NCBI GenBank assembly: GCA_019649035.1
Contig: BMAT01001487.1
Coordinates: 10,017 to 36,389 of the forward strand
DNA: 26,373 bases
Direction of reading: 5' to 3'
From: Elysia marginata
Lineage: Eukaryota > Mollusca > Gastropoda > Plakobranchidae
Made by a program: the position numbers and the translations under genes. A model generated the notes under the pieces. It was not told the origin of the DNA, made no database searches, and saw only the letters and a list, made by a program, of their open reading frames with translations. The first letter of the stretch is position 1, and every line of letters starts with the position of its first letter. This document shows positions 16,561 through 26,373 of the stretch, one piece after another.

Positions 16561-17895
16561 ATGCGCAACAATCCCCCAAAAACAATTTTTGGACATCCAC
16601 CCGGACTGTATGTTTTATTTTTTACAGAATTGTGGGAGCGTTTTTCCTACTACGGAATGAGGGGCTTATTTGTCCTATTCTTGACAGCCAAAGCAACCTC
16701 AGAAAATGGAGGGTTTGGTTGGACAAATAATGAGGCTATTTTTCTATATGGCTGGTACACTGCGCTCGTTTACATCGCTTCCATTCCCGGAGGGTGGGTA
16801 GCAGACCGGGTATTGGGGCAAAAGAAAACTGTCCTTTTGGGGGGAATATTACTCTGCATAGGTCATAGCATATTAATAATTGACTCAGAAACCTCTTTCT
16901 ATATCGGGTGTTTATTTATAATTTTAGGAGTGGGGGGGCTAAAACCCAACATCTCTACAATGGTTGGGGGGCTTTACAAAAAAGATGACGCGAGTCGGGA
17001 CAAGGCCTTCTATATCTTCTATATGGGTATCAATATCGGAGCACTTTTAGCCCCTATTTTGTGTGGTTGGCTGGGTGAAAAATACAACTGGCACTACGGC
17101 TTTGGGCTTGCAGCTATCGGTATGTTTTTAGGGCAGATTGTTTACCTTTTTGGTCAAAAATACCTCAAGGGGGTGGGGGAGTTTACAGGACAGAAAACAC
17201 ATGCAGACTATCAATCTACCAAGAAACCTTTAACATCTGTAGAAAAAGATAGAATAAAGGTACTCATTTTGGCTTTCGTTTTGATTATTATCTTTTTTGG
17301 GGCATTTGAGCAAGCCGGAGGACTTATGAACTTGTACGCAAAACAAAAAACAGACCGATTTATTGTGGGTTGGGAAGTGCCTGCAGCCTGGTTTCAAGCG
17401 CTCAACTCCCTTTTTATCATCCTGCTATCTTTAGCCATCGCTATATTTTGGGAAAAACGAATGCGAAAAGGGGAAGAGGCTTCCTCTATCTTTAAAATTG
17501 CTATTGGTACTTTAATAATGGGGTGGGGATTTTCCTTTATGACCTTTGCATCTTTAGAGTATGAGGCTACGGGGAGCTCCGCCGCGTATTGGTTGGTATT
17601 GGCGTACCTGTTTCACACCATTGGAGAGTTATGTGCCTCTCCTGTTGCACTGAGTTTTATTACCAAGTTGACGCCTGTCAAATACGCCTCTTCTATGATG
17701 GGGTATTTTTTTGCCGCTACGGGTGTTGGTAATATATTAGCCGGATATGTTGGTGGATTTGCCAAAGATTCCGGAGAGACAGAGATTTTTACGGGTATTG
17801 TCATCTTCTGTACAATTATTACTATTTTGATTCTTTTCATACTTAAACCCCTGAAAAGATTGACGCACGGCGCGGAGCGTGTAAGTCCAAATTAG
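16561..17895 (+). CDS. proton-dependent oligopeptide transporter (POT/PTR2), short form
   Basis: A major-facilitator peptide/proton symporter of the inner membrane. TM1 has the proton-coupling motif ELWERFSYYG; GVGGLKPNIS after TM4 and FEQAGG in TM7 are the other POT signatures. I count about twelve membrane segments. At 444 residues it is shorter than the roughly 500 of bacterial relatives: only about 35 polar residues separate TM6 from TM7, leaving no room for the extra helix pair (HA/HB) usual in bacterial POTs. The frame is open and both halves complete, so it looks like a natural short form, not a broken gene. The start ATG is two bases past the peptidase stop. Substrate expected: di- and tripeptides. 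Confidence 0.94.
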   Translation: MRNNPPKTIFGHPPGLYVLFFTELWERFSYYGMRGLFVLFLTAKATSENGGFGWTNNEAIFLYGWYTALVYIASIPGGWVADRVLGQKKTVLLGGILLCIGHSILIIDSETSFYIGCLFIILGVGGLKPNISTMVGGLYKKDDASRDKAFYIFYMGINIGALLAPILCGWLGEKYNWHYGFGLAAIGMFLGQIVYLFGQKYLKGVGEFTGQKTHADYQSTKKPLTSVEKDRIKVLILAFVLIIIFFGAFEQAGGLMNLYAKQKTDRFIVGWEVPAAWFQALNSLFIILLSLAIAIFWEKRMRKGEEASSIFKIAIGTLIMGWGFSFMTFASLEYEATGSSAAYWLVLAYLFHTIGELCASPVALSFITKLTPVKYASSMMGYFFAATGVGNILAGYVGGFAKDSGETEIFTGIVIFCTIITILILFILKPLKRLTHGAERVSPN

Positions 17896-17912
17896 CCCCT
17901 TAAACATTTTTA

Positions 17913-17920
17913 TAAATTTG
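17913..17920 (+). promoter_or_regulatory. possible promoter of the DUF1599 gene
   Basis: TAAATTTG is a full TAnnTTTG match, 23 bases before the ATG at 17944. The upstream element is poor: TTA (17892-17894) lies 18 bases away, within the end of the symporter gene. Confidence 0.35.
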
Positions 17921-17943
17921 TTGTCCTTGTGCTATAGAGATTT

Positions 17944-18498
17944 ATGTCTGAAACATCTGAACAGTTTGACAATATTATAGGTATTTGTAGAGATCTTTTT
18001 TCGAAAAAGATGAAAGACTACGGCAGTGCATGGCGGATACTTCGGTTGCCCTCACTAACAGACCAAATATCTATCAAAACCCAGCGAATAAGACAGCTTC
18101 AAAAAAATCATCTCAGCAAAATAGATGAAAGTGAAAGTGTAGAGTTTTACGGGATCATCAACTACTGCGTGATGGCACTTATACAAATAGATTTAGGGAT
18201 TGCCGAAACTCCAGACTTAGACGAAAATGAAGTCAAAAAACACCATAACTATTGGATAGAACAGACCAAAAAACTAATGCTAGATAAAAACCACGACTAT
18301 GGGGAAGCTTGGCGGACAATGCGGATATCATCCATCACAGACCTCATCATGCAAAAGATTTTACGAATAAAAAAAATAGAAGATAATAACGGCAAGACTC
18401 TTATAAGCGAAGGAGTGGAATCTAACTATCAGGACATTATAAACTATGCCATTTTTGCCCTTATCCTTACGAAAACAAAATCTGAAAAATCGCATTAA
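17944..18498 (+). CDS. DUF1599 protein with two domain copies
   Basis: A soluble 184-residue protein typical of Bacteroidota. It is built from two similar halves, about residues 14-86 and 107-175. Each carries the pattern DYGxAWRxxRxxSxTDxxxxKxxRIxxxx and ends in INYxxxAL: DYGSAWRILRLPSLTD in the first, DYGEAWRTMRISSITD in the second. DUF1599 has been annotated in domain databases as a nucleotide-modification-associated domain, but no activity is established to my knowledge, and nothing in the sequence reveals a reaction. The invariant Asp, Tyr, Trp, Arg and Lys in both copies suggest a duplicated binding site. comF begins directly after its stop codon, so the two are translated from one message. 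Confidence 0.85.
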   Translation: MSETSEQFDNIIGICRDLFSKKMKDYGSAWRILRLPSLTDQISIKTQRIRQLQKNHLSKIDESESVEFYGIINYCVMALIQIDLGIAETPDLDENEVKKHHNYWIEQTKKLMLDKNHDYGEAWRTMRISSITDLIMQKILRIKKIEDNNGKTLISEGVESNYQDIINYAIFALILTKTKSEKSH

Positions 18499-19176
18499 TT
18501 GTTTACTCTCAGTACTATAAAAGATTTGTTTTTCCCCTCTGTATGCTTGGGTTGTAGCCTACTTTTATCAGAAAATGAGCATCTTATTTGTACCAATTGT
18601 AGGACCAATATACCAATAACTGCTTACCGTAGCACAAAGGAAAATAGGACTTTTGAAAAACTCAAAGGACATTGCTATATCCATGCAGCGACATCTCTAC
18701 TTTATTTTCAAAAAGATAATATCACTCAAAAATTACTCCACCAACTAAAGTACAAAGGGCATCAGGAGTTGGGAGCATTTTTTGGGGATTGGTTGGGAAG
18801 TCATTTAGAAAATGATTTTTCTTTTCGCTCCGTAGACTGGGTCGTTCCCGTGCCACTACACCCAAAACGATATAAAAAAAGAGGATACAACCAAGTGGCA
18901 GATTTTGCTAAAAAACTATCCGAATACATAAGAGCTGATTACAGGGAAGATATTTTGAGAAAAATCAAAAATACCAAAACACAAACCAAAAAGACAAAAG
19001 CATGCCGTCGGAGTAAAAACCCCTTTGTTTTAACGGAAAGTTTTAACTCAAAAAAACACATTCTCTTGGTGGATGATATTATCACAACTGGGAGTACTGC
19101 CCAAAACTGTATAGAGTTACTAAATGAAAACAAACGCAATACCATCAGTTTTGCAAGCATCGCTATAGCCTGTTAA
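18499..19176 (+). CDS. ComF family phosphoribosyltransferase-like protein
   Basis: A 225-residue protein of the ComF/GntX family, linked to DNA uptake in some bacteria; its biochemical role in Bacteroidota is unknown. The N-terminus carries a zinc-finger-like pair VCLGC and ICTNC; KYKGHQELG and VPVPLHPKRYKKRGYNQ are family hallmarks; the C-terminal type I phosphoribosyltransferase motif is ILLVDDIITTGST. The start is TTG at 18499, immediately after the TAA of the DUF1599 gene (TAATTG). That stop is in the same frame, so no earlier start is possible, and no Met lies near the N-terminus. The juxtaposition implies reinitiation by the same ribosome. Confidence 0.9.
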   Translation: MFTLSTIKDLFFPSVCLGCSLLLSENEHLICTNCRTNIPITAYRSTKENRTFEKLKGHCYIHAATSLLYFQKDNITQKLLHQLKYKGHQELGAFFGDWLGSHLENDFSFRSVDWVVPVPLHPKRYKKRGYNQVADFAKKLSEYIRADYREDILRKIKNTKTQTKKTKACRRSKNPFVLTESFNSKKHILLVDDIITTGSTAQNCIELLNENKRNTISFASIAIAC

Positions 19177-19185
19177 ACAGAAAAA

Positions 19186-20886
19186 ATGTTCACAAAACCC
19201 GCTAGAAAATATCTTTTGTGTCTTTGTCTTGTTTGCATTATTCTCGCAATTATAGGGTGTGCCAAGGTAGGAAGTCCTACTGGCGGAGACAAAGACGAAA
19301 CCCAACCAAAAGTGTTAAACCTCTCTCCCAAGTTTGGAACGACAAACTTTAATGCATCAAAAATTCGGATTGATTTTGACGAATACATACGCCTTAAAGA
19401 CCTGCAAAAACAACTTATCATCTCCCCTCCCCTAAAGTTAACTCCCGAATTTTCTCCGCAAGGAACAACCTCTAAAAAATTAGTAATAAAAATTTTAGAC
19501 TCTCTCAAACCTAATACTACCTATACATTCAACTTGGGGTCTAGCATTGTAGACAACAATGAGGGGAATCAATTGGAAAACTTCAAATATGTATTTTCCA
19601 CAGGAGATAAACTAGATACCCTGACACTCAGAGGGCAAGTCTCTGATGCCCTTTTGGGAAAAGTCAAACCTCCTATTTCAGTGCAACTTTATGAAGTTAG
19701 AGACACCTTGTTCAAAGACTCTATTATCTACAAACAAAAACCCTTTTATGTAGCGACTATAGACAGCTCGGCTCAATTTACTTTTGAATACATAAAGCCT
19801 GGAAAATACAGGATCATAGCCTTACAAGAGAAAGCCCCCGACTATTTATTTGAACCAAAAACAGAGCATATAGGCTTTTTAAATGATACCATTACTGTAG
19901 CTACAAACACTCCAAATCTGATTGAAAATGAAATAAGAATTTTTAAAGAAGTCCCTGTTTTTAAATTCAAAAGACCATTCTTGAGTGCAAAAAATAAAAT
20001 CACCTTTGGTTATGAGGGTGTACTTCCTAAAGACTATATCATAAGACTCCTCAGCAAAATTCCCGATACTATCAAAACCCGATTTTTAAAAGATATGGAA
20101 AGGGACTCTCTTCACTATTGGTTTACCCCATTTAAAACAGACTCTTTACGGTTTGAAGTGCATCAAAAAAAGAAGATAGATACCTTTACTATTCGGTTCA
20201 AAAAACTCTATAGCGACACGCTTTTGGTCACTCCTAGCCAAAAAGGGGTGCTCTCACTTAGAGACACTATCTACCTCGAGGCGAGTACTCCCATAGAAAA
20301 AGTAGATCAAAGTAAAATATTACTTGTAGTAGATCAAGATAACAAACCGATCCCTTTTGAAACGCTTTTTATGGAAGGGGAAAACAGGATTTATCTCAAT
20401 TTTAAAGTAACTCCCGACGCCATGTACAAAGCCGTTATACTACCAGAAGCTGTGGAAGATATGTTTGGAAAAACCAATGATACCATCAAACTTTTTTTAA
20501 AGGCAAAAAGCAGGGCAGACTACGGTACGCTGTCTCTAAAGATAAAAAACATACCACGCTACCCCATCATTTTGCAATTGCTAAGAAAAAATACCATTGT
20601 AGAAAAGCAACACTCCAAAGCCCCAAAAGATTATTTATTTGAATACCTAGACCCCGGCAACTATTTGGTGAGAGTTATAATTGATGACAATGGGAATAAG
20701 AAATGGGATAGTGGTAACTACTTAAAACATCTTTACCCTGAAAGGACTATCATTTTTGAAGAAGAAATACAAATTCGTGCAAATTGGGATGTAGAGCAAG
20801 TGTTAGTAGCGGAAGACACCAAGAAAGCCCCCCCCCCCCTACAAAATCTGAAGAAAAATAAAAACTCCGTCCGCAATAAAAAGTAA
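19186..20886 (+). CDS. Ig-like domain lipoprotein of unknown function
   Basis: A 566-residue envelope lipoprotein. Signal sequence residues 1-24 end in a lipobox with Cys25 (AIIGC), followed by AKVGSPTGGDKDETQP, a segment I recognise from a widespread Bacteroidota lipoprotein family. The next 110 residues (LSPKFGTTNFNASKIRIDFDEYIRL ... LKPNTTYTF) resemble the Ig-like fold of SbsA-type domains; the rest is beta-rich, with a late GNYLVRVIIDDNGNKKWDSG repeat-like segment. Function unknown; probably anchored in the outer membrane. It starts nine bases after comF. A 12-C tract (20828-20839) encodes Ala548-Pro-Pro-Pro-Leu552; a frameshift there would change only the last 15 or so residues. Confidence 0.85.
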   Translation: MFTKPARKYLLCLCLVCIILAIIGCAKVGSPTGGDKDETQPKVLNLSPKFGTTNFNASKIRIDFDEYIRLKDLQKQLIISPPLKLTPEFSPQGTTSKKLVIKILDSLKPNTTYTFNLGSSIVDNNEGNQLENFKYVFSTGDKLDTLTLRGQVSDALLGKVKPPISVQLYEVRDTLFKDSIIYKQKPFYVATIDSSAQFTFEYIKPGKYRIIALQEKAPDYLFEPKTEHIGFLNDTITVATNTPNLIENEIRIFKEVPVFKFKRPFLSAKNKITFGYEGVLPKDYIIRLLSKIPDTIKTRFLKDMERDSLHYWFTPFKTDSLRFEVHQKKKIDTFTIRFKKLYSDTLLVTPSQKGVLSLRDTIYLEASTPIEKVDQSKILLVVDQDNKPIPFETLFMEGENRIYLNFKVTPDAMYKAVILPEAVEDMFGKTNDTIKLFLKAKSRADYGTLSLKIKNIPRYPIILQLLRKNTIVEKQHSKAPKDYLFEYLDPGNYLVRVIIDDNGNKKWDSGNYLKHLYPERTIIFEEEIQIRANWDVEQVLVAEDTKKAPPPLQNLKKNKNSVRNKK

Positions 20887-23279
<2,393 letters not shown>

Positions 23280-23287
23280 AATAGTAT

Positions 23288-23330
23288 GAGTTGGGTTCTT
23301 TTTTCGGAAAACCTAGCTCATTTTCTCTGT
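23288..23330. terminator. hairpin between convergent katG and barrel gene
   Basis: GAGTTGGGTT (23288-23297) pairs with 23310-23319 over ten positions, two of them G-U, with a 12-base loop. A T-rich tail (ATTTTCTCT) follows on the plus strand, while the minus-strand tail is weaker. It lies eight bases past the katG stop and fifteen before the barrel stop, so may serve both genes. Confidence 0.55.
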
Positions 23331-23333
23331 AAA

Positions 23334-25025
23334 TTAAAACTTATAAGACACTCCAAATACTATACGAGCCCCATAGGTCTTGAAGTTTGCCCACTGTTGA
23401 TAGTTATTGCCAAGCAGATTATTTCCCTTTATATAAATGGCTAGCAAAGTGTTAAATTCATACCCCAGTTGCAAGTTAATATCTGCGAAAGGGGGTAGTT
23501 CTATCTTCTTATTCTCACCCTCACTCTGATCCTCTAATAAGTCCCACCTTGCCCCTTGAAAATAAACATCTGCCATAGTGTGCCAGTTCTTGTCTATTCT
23601 GTAACTTGCAAGCAATGTCGACTTTATTTTGGGAAGGTTCCAAGCCCTATCTTCTTGTTCTAAAAGATATGTTGACAGTTCCGCGTTTAGAAGTACCTCT
23701 AGATTTTCATCTATCTCTATATTTAATTGCCCCTGTCCCCAAATTCTTATGAGCTTGTCGCGAACAATTATAAAAGAGTTCCCGTGACCATATTTCCCAA
23801 TATTTTGTGTGTAAACCTTGTTTAGCCTAAAAAATGGGTAGTCTTTTGTAAGCTCACACCCTCCGTTAAAATTGTAGGCGATGTTTGAGAGGAATTTTCC
23901 CTTAATTCCAGATACGAAACGAAATACCCTGTTGGATGGCAAAGGCATAAATGTAGGCGAGGCGATAAACGGATTTTGCTTTTGAAATTGGTAATATGAC
24001 TGCATTACTCTATCTCCTGTGAGTTCTGAATAAACTATCAGGTATTCTTTCAAAAGTCTTAGAGACAATTCTAAATCAGGATAAAATGAGGCAGAGCCAT
24101 CTACATTATAGACCCCCTTGGCACCTAATTCTAGTTTTAGCTTATCTCTATACAATTTGAATTTTGGTGAAAGCGAATACAAAATAGTTTGGTAGCTGGT
24201 CTGCCCTCCCAACAGAGAAGGTCTATCAATTTGACCATTGAGACCGTGAGTTTCTAATTTTATGGAGATATGTTCTCGTCCCGGCAGAGAAAAGGTAACC
24301 GCTGTTGATGCATGCCACTGGTACTCAAATGCATCTAAGCCATCAAAGTACGCCTTGTAGCTGGCATTAAACCCTTTATAAAAAAAGTCTTTTGTGGGGT
24401 TTACTTCATAGTACACCCCAAAAGTATTTACATTTTGCTCTGGTGATATATTTCCTACAACCTTTGGGGGGAGTTCAATAGCTTTTGGTAAGCCATAGAA
24501 GTTTGAAAAATAGTGGGTATAGTCAATCTTAAAATTTGAAGTATAATCTTCAAACATTGTATTTTGGTAGTGGGCACACACTTGGGTATTTGAGAAGCTG
24601 TTGCTTAGGCTATTACCTGCTATCGTATCTTGTATGGACAAATGCTTTACCGCCACGGAAAGCCTGTGGAATTGACCAAATGTTCGGGTGGTGTACCCCC
24701 TAAAATCAATTGTTTTAAAACTTCCTATCCCCAAAGATGCATATGAGCTGTGCGGATGTAAAGCCTCCAAATTTTCCGACAAGCCCTTTGCTCCTTTTTT
24801 TTCTGGCTCAAAGTTTATTTCTAGCGGGAATGAAAAAAAGTGATACGCCACTTTTGGAATATAAAGTGGCATAGAATCAGACTCCGAAATAAAGGTTATG
24901 GGATATTGTTCTGAAGAATTTGGTTGCGAAAAATCACTGACCTTAATGTCTTGCCCACAGAGAAAGTTACAAAAACAGGGACAAAAAAAAACAAAGGCTA
25001 AAATCCTAGTAATGAAAAAAATCAC
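23334..25025 (-). CDS. outer-membrane beta-barrel, TonB-receptor-like, no plug
   Basis: A 563-residue exported barrel. The start is GTG (25025), since a TGA lies directly upstream in frame and the next Met is far inside; a hydrophobic signal sequence runs to about residue 23 (NFLCGQ). About residues 70-560 are alternating aromatic/polar beta-strands, with the SYASLGIGSF motif near residue 94 typical of a Bacteroidota barrel family, and a C-terminus IKGNNLLGNNYQQW ... VSYKF closely like that of TonB-dependent receptors, ending in Phe as required for barrel insertion. There is no room for a plug domain, and I see no TonB box, so it is unlikely to be a normal TonB-gated importer. Ligand and function unknown. 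It is divergent from mutS with a 113-base gap. Confidence 0.8.
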   Translation of the reverse strand: MIFFITRILAFVFFCPCFCNFLCGQDIKVSDFSQPNSSEQYPITFISESDSMPLYIPKVAYHFFSFPLEINFEPEKKGAKGLSENLEALHPHSSYASLGIGSFKTIDFRGYTTRTFGQFHRLSVAVKHLSIQDTIAGNSLSNSFSNTQVCAHYQNTMFEDYTSNFKIDYTHYFSNFYGLPKAIELPPKVVGNISPEQNVNTFGVYYEVNPTKDFFYKGFNASYKAYFDGLDAFEYQWHASTAVTFSLPGREHISIKLETHGLNGQIDRPSLLGGQTSYQTILYSLSPKFKLYRDKLKLELGAKGVYNVDGSASFYPDLELSLRLLKEYLIVYSELTGDRVMQSYYQFQKQNPFIASPTFMPLPSNRVFRFVSGIKGKFLSNIAYNFNGGCELTKDYPFFRLNKVYTQNIGKYGHGNSFIIVRDKLIRIWGQGQLNIEIDENLEVLLNAELSTYLLEQEDRAWNLPKIKSTLLASYRIDKNWHTMADVYFQGARWDLLEDQSEGENKKIELPPFADINLQLGYEFNTLLAIYIKGNNLLGNNYQQWANFKTYGARIVFGVSYKF

Positions 25026-25043
25026 TCAATCGCTTTATTTTAG

Positions 25044-25051
25044 CAAATCTA
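25044..25051 (-). promoter_or_regulatory. possible -7 element of the barrel gene
   Basis: TAGATTTG on the minus strand is a full TAnnTTTG match, 18 bases before the GTG start. No TTG is found at the proper distance upstream, so the call rests on one element. Confidence 0.35.
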
Positions 25052-25138
25052 TACTTTTCCCCTTTAACTTTTACATGCTTTGGCTGAACCTAAAGTTTTT
25101 ATGAGCAATTATTAATTTCGCACTTGTAATAAGACACA

Positions 25139-26373
25139 ATGAAAAGCAGTAAAAAGGTCAAAGCCCAAACCCCGCTTATGCGACAATATAACCAGATAAA
25201 GGCAAAGTATCCTGATGCGATGTTGCTTTTTCGGGTGGGGGATTTTTATGAGACTTTTGGCGAGGACGCAGTTAGAGCTTCTAAAATATTAGGAATTGTT
25301 CTCACCCATAGAAATAATGGTTCTGACCGATCTGAGTTAGCGGGATTTCCTCATCATTCTCTGCAAACATATTTACCTAAGCTAGTAAAAGCCGGTGAAA
25401 GGGTAGCGATATGCGACCAGCTGGAAGACCCAAAAAAAACGAAAAAAATAGTTAAAAGAGGCGTTACAGAGTTGATAACTCCTGGTGTAAATCTCAATGA
25501 TAGTATCCTTCAAGCAAAGACTAATAACTTCCTCTGTGCGGTTAGTTTCTCTGACAAAAATATACTGGGGGTTTCATTTTTGGACATTTCTACAGGTGAG
25601 TTTCTCACAGGAGAGGGGAGCATTTCATTTGTCAGCAAACTCATTTACGGCTTTAATCCTTCTGAGATTTTGATTGCAAAAAGTCAAAAAAAACGTTTCG
25701 AGCAACAGTTGGGTGAATCCATACAAGCACACCCTTTTTATTTAGAAGACTGGGTTACGCAAGGGGAGTATGCGACAGAGAAACTCACTTCACATTTTGG
25801 TACAATGTCCCTAAAAGGCTTTGGAGTAGAAGATATGCACTGGGGGATATTGGCAAGCGGTACTATACTTCACTACCTTTCCGAAACCCAACACCACAAT
25901 TTAGTCCATGTATACAGTATCAAAAGAATTGTAGAGGGAGATTATGTATGGTTGGACAAGTTTACCATCAGGAATTTGGAGCTTTTAGATTCTCCAAATG
26001 GTGAAAAGGCAACATTGATAAATGTAATGGATAAAACACTCACCCCTATGGGAGGGCGATTACTAAAGCACTGGGTGGCGTTCCCCCTAAAGTCTAAACC
26101 CTCTATAGAGAGTCGTCTGGAAGCCGTTAATTTTTTTGTCAAAAATAAATCTTCTCTGGAAAAGGAACGAGCATATTTGGAAACTATTTTTGATTTAGAA
26201 CGAATTACTTCGAAGATCGCTACGCAAAAAATATCCCCCCGAGAGCTTGTACAACTCAAAAACTCTCTACGTATAATTTCTAAAATTAAACAGCGTATGG
26301 ATAGTAAAATACCCCCTTCTCTGCAAAAACTTTTCGATAAGATGGATCCCCTGCCTGAAGTTGCAAGTCTTAT
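25139..26373 (+). CDS. mutS: DNA mismatch repair protein MutS, 5' part
   Basis: MutS recognises mispairs and small loops and starts mismatch repair. The ATG at 25139 opens a frame that runs without a stop to the window end: 411 complete codons of an expected 860 or so. FRVGDFYETFGEDA holds the mismatch-reading Phe36 and Glu38, at the same numbers as in E. coli. GFPHHSLQTYLPKLVKAGERVAICDQLEDP completes domain I; the connector domain follows (LGVSFLDISTGEF), then the start of the lever domain at RNLELLDSPNG and MGGRLLKHWVAFPL. The ATPase and helix-turn-helix regions are outside the window. A TAATTTCG (25113-25120) is one base from the -7 pattern but lacks a good partner. Confidence 0.96.
   Translation, partial: MKSSKKVKAQTPLMRQYNQIKAKYPDAMLLFRVGDFYETFGEDAVRASKILGIVLTHRNNGSDRSELAGFPHHSLQTYLPKLVKAGERVAICDQLEDPKKTKKIVKRGVTELITPGVNLNDSILQAKTNNFLCAVSFSDKNILGVSFLDISTGEFLTGEGSISFVSKLIYGFNPSEILIAKSQKKRFEQQLGESIQAHPFYLEDWVTQGEYATEKLTSHFGTMSLKGFGVEDMHWGILASGTILHYLSETQHHNLVHVYSIKRIVEGDYVWLDKFTIRNLELLDSPNGEKATLINVMDKTLTPMGGRLLKHWVAFPLKSKPSIESRLEAVNFFVKNKSSLEKERAYLETIFDLERITSKIATQKISPRELVQLKNSLRIISKIKQRMDSKIPPSLQKLFDKMDPLPEVASL

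Noticed and set aside
19173..19508. Open 111-codon frame on the minus strand
   Set aside because: Antisense to the start of the Ig-like lipoprotein gene, which has a clear lipobox and family motif; the antisense product shows no recognisable feature.
25942..26259. Open 105-codon frame on the minus strand at the window end
   Set aside because: Antisense to mutS, whose frame is continuous and full of conserved motifs.

Overview
The window is a gene-dense, AT-rich stretch of a Bacteroidota chromosome, most likely from the class Flavobacteriia. The signs are: promoters of the Bacteroidota type (TTTG, about 20 bases, TAnnTTTG, clearest before tpx); few Shine-Dalgarno sequences; lipoproteins with a loose lipobox; a TonB-receptor-like barrel ending in Phe; a class II HMG-CoA reductase, implying the mevalonate pathway; and the Bacteroidota-typical two-copy DUF1599 protein and CAKxGSPTGG lipoprotein. 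TGA is used as a stop, so the code is standard. I see no tRNA, rRNA, CRISPR array, prophage or intact insertion sequence.

Layout. 1-3840 (minus): an overlapping or nearly touching operon, ilvD - pssA - nitroreductase - menB, with menB cut off by the window start. 3962-5965 (minus): rnr behind a G-rich leader. 6190-6810 (minus): tpx, a lipid-anchored thiol peroxidase with its own promoter and a strong terminator. 7043-8839 (minus): lepA. 8840-9216: a 377-base gene-free stretch holding an intrinsic terminator and a possible structured RNA. 9217-9822 (minus) NUDIX and 9836-11170 (plus) pyrE-lolD lie head to head with only 13 bases between them. 11264-12970 (plus): lysS. 13022-14356 (minus): HMG-CoA reductase. 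14408-17895 (plus): a dipeptidyl peptidase IV followed two bases later by a peptide/proton symporter, a likely peptide scavenging pair. 17944-20886 (plus): DUF1599, comF and an Ig-like lipoprotein, tightly packed. 21075-23279 (plus): katG. 23334-25025 (minus): an outer-membrane barrel, with a shared hairpin terminator between it and katG. 25139-26373 (plus): the first 411 codons of mutS.

Most of the window is core metabolism, translation and repair. All complete genes look intact. I did not find a convincing new multi-gene system. The observations most worth checking are non-coding: the candidate RNA between NUDIX and lepA, a 13-base element repeated upstream of both lepA and tpx, the promoter of pyrE lying inside NUDIX, and long C/G homopolymer tracts inside genes of an AT-rich genome. 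Two oxidant-defence genes (tpx and katG) occur in the window but are not adjacent and appear to be separately controlled.
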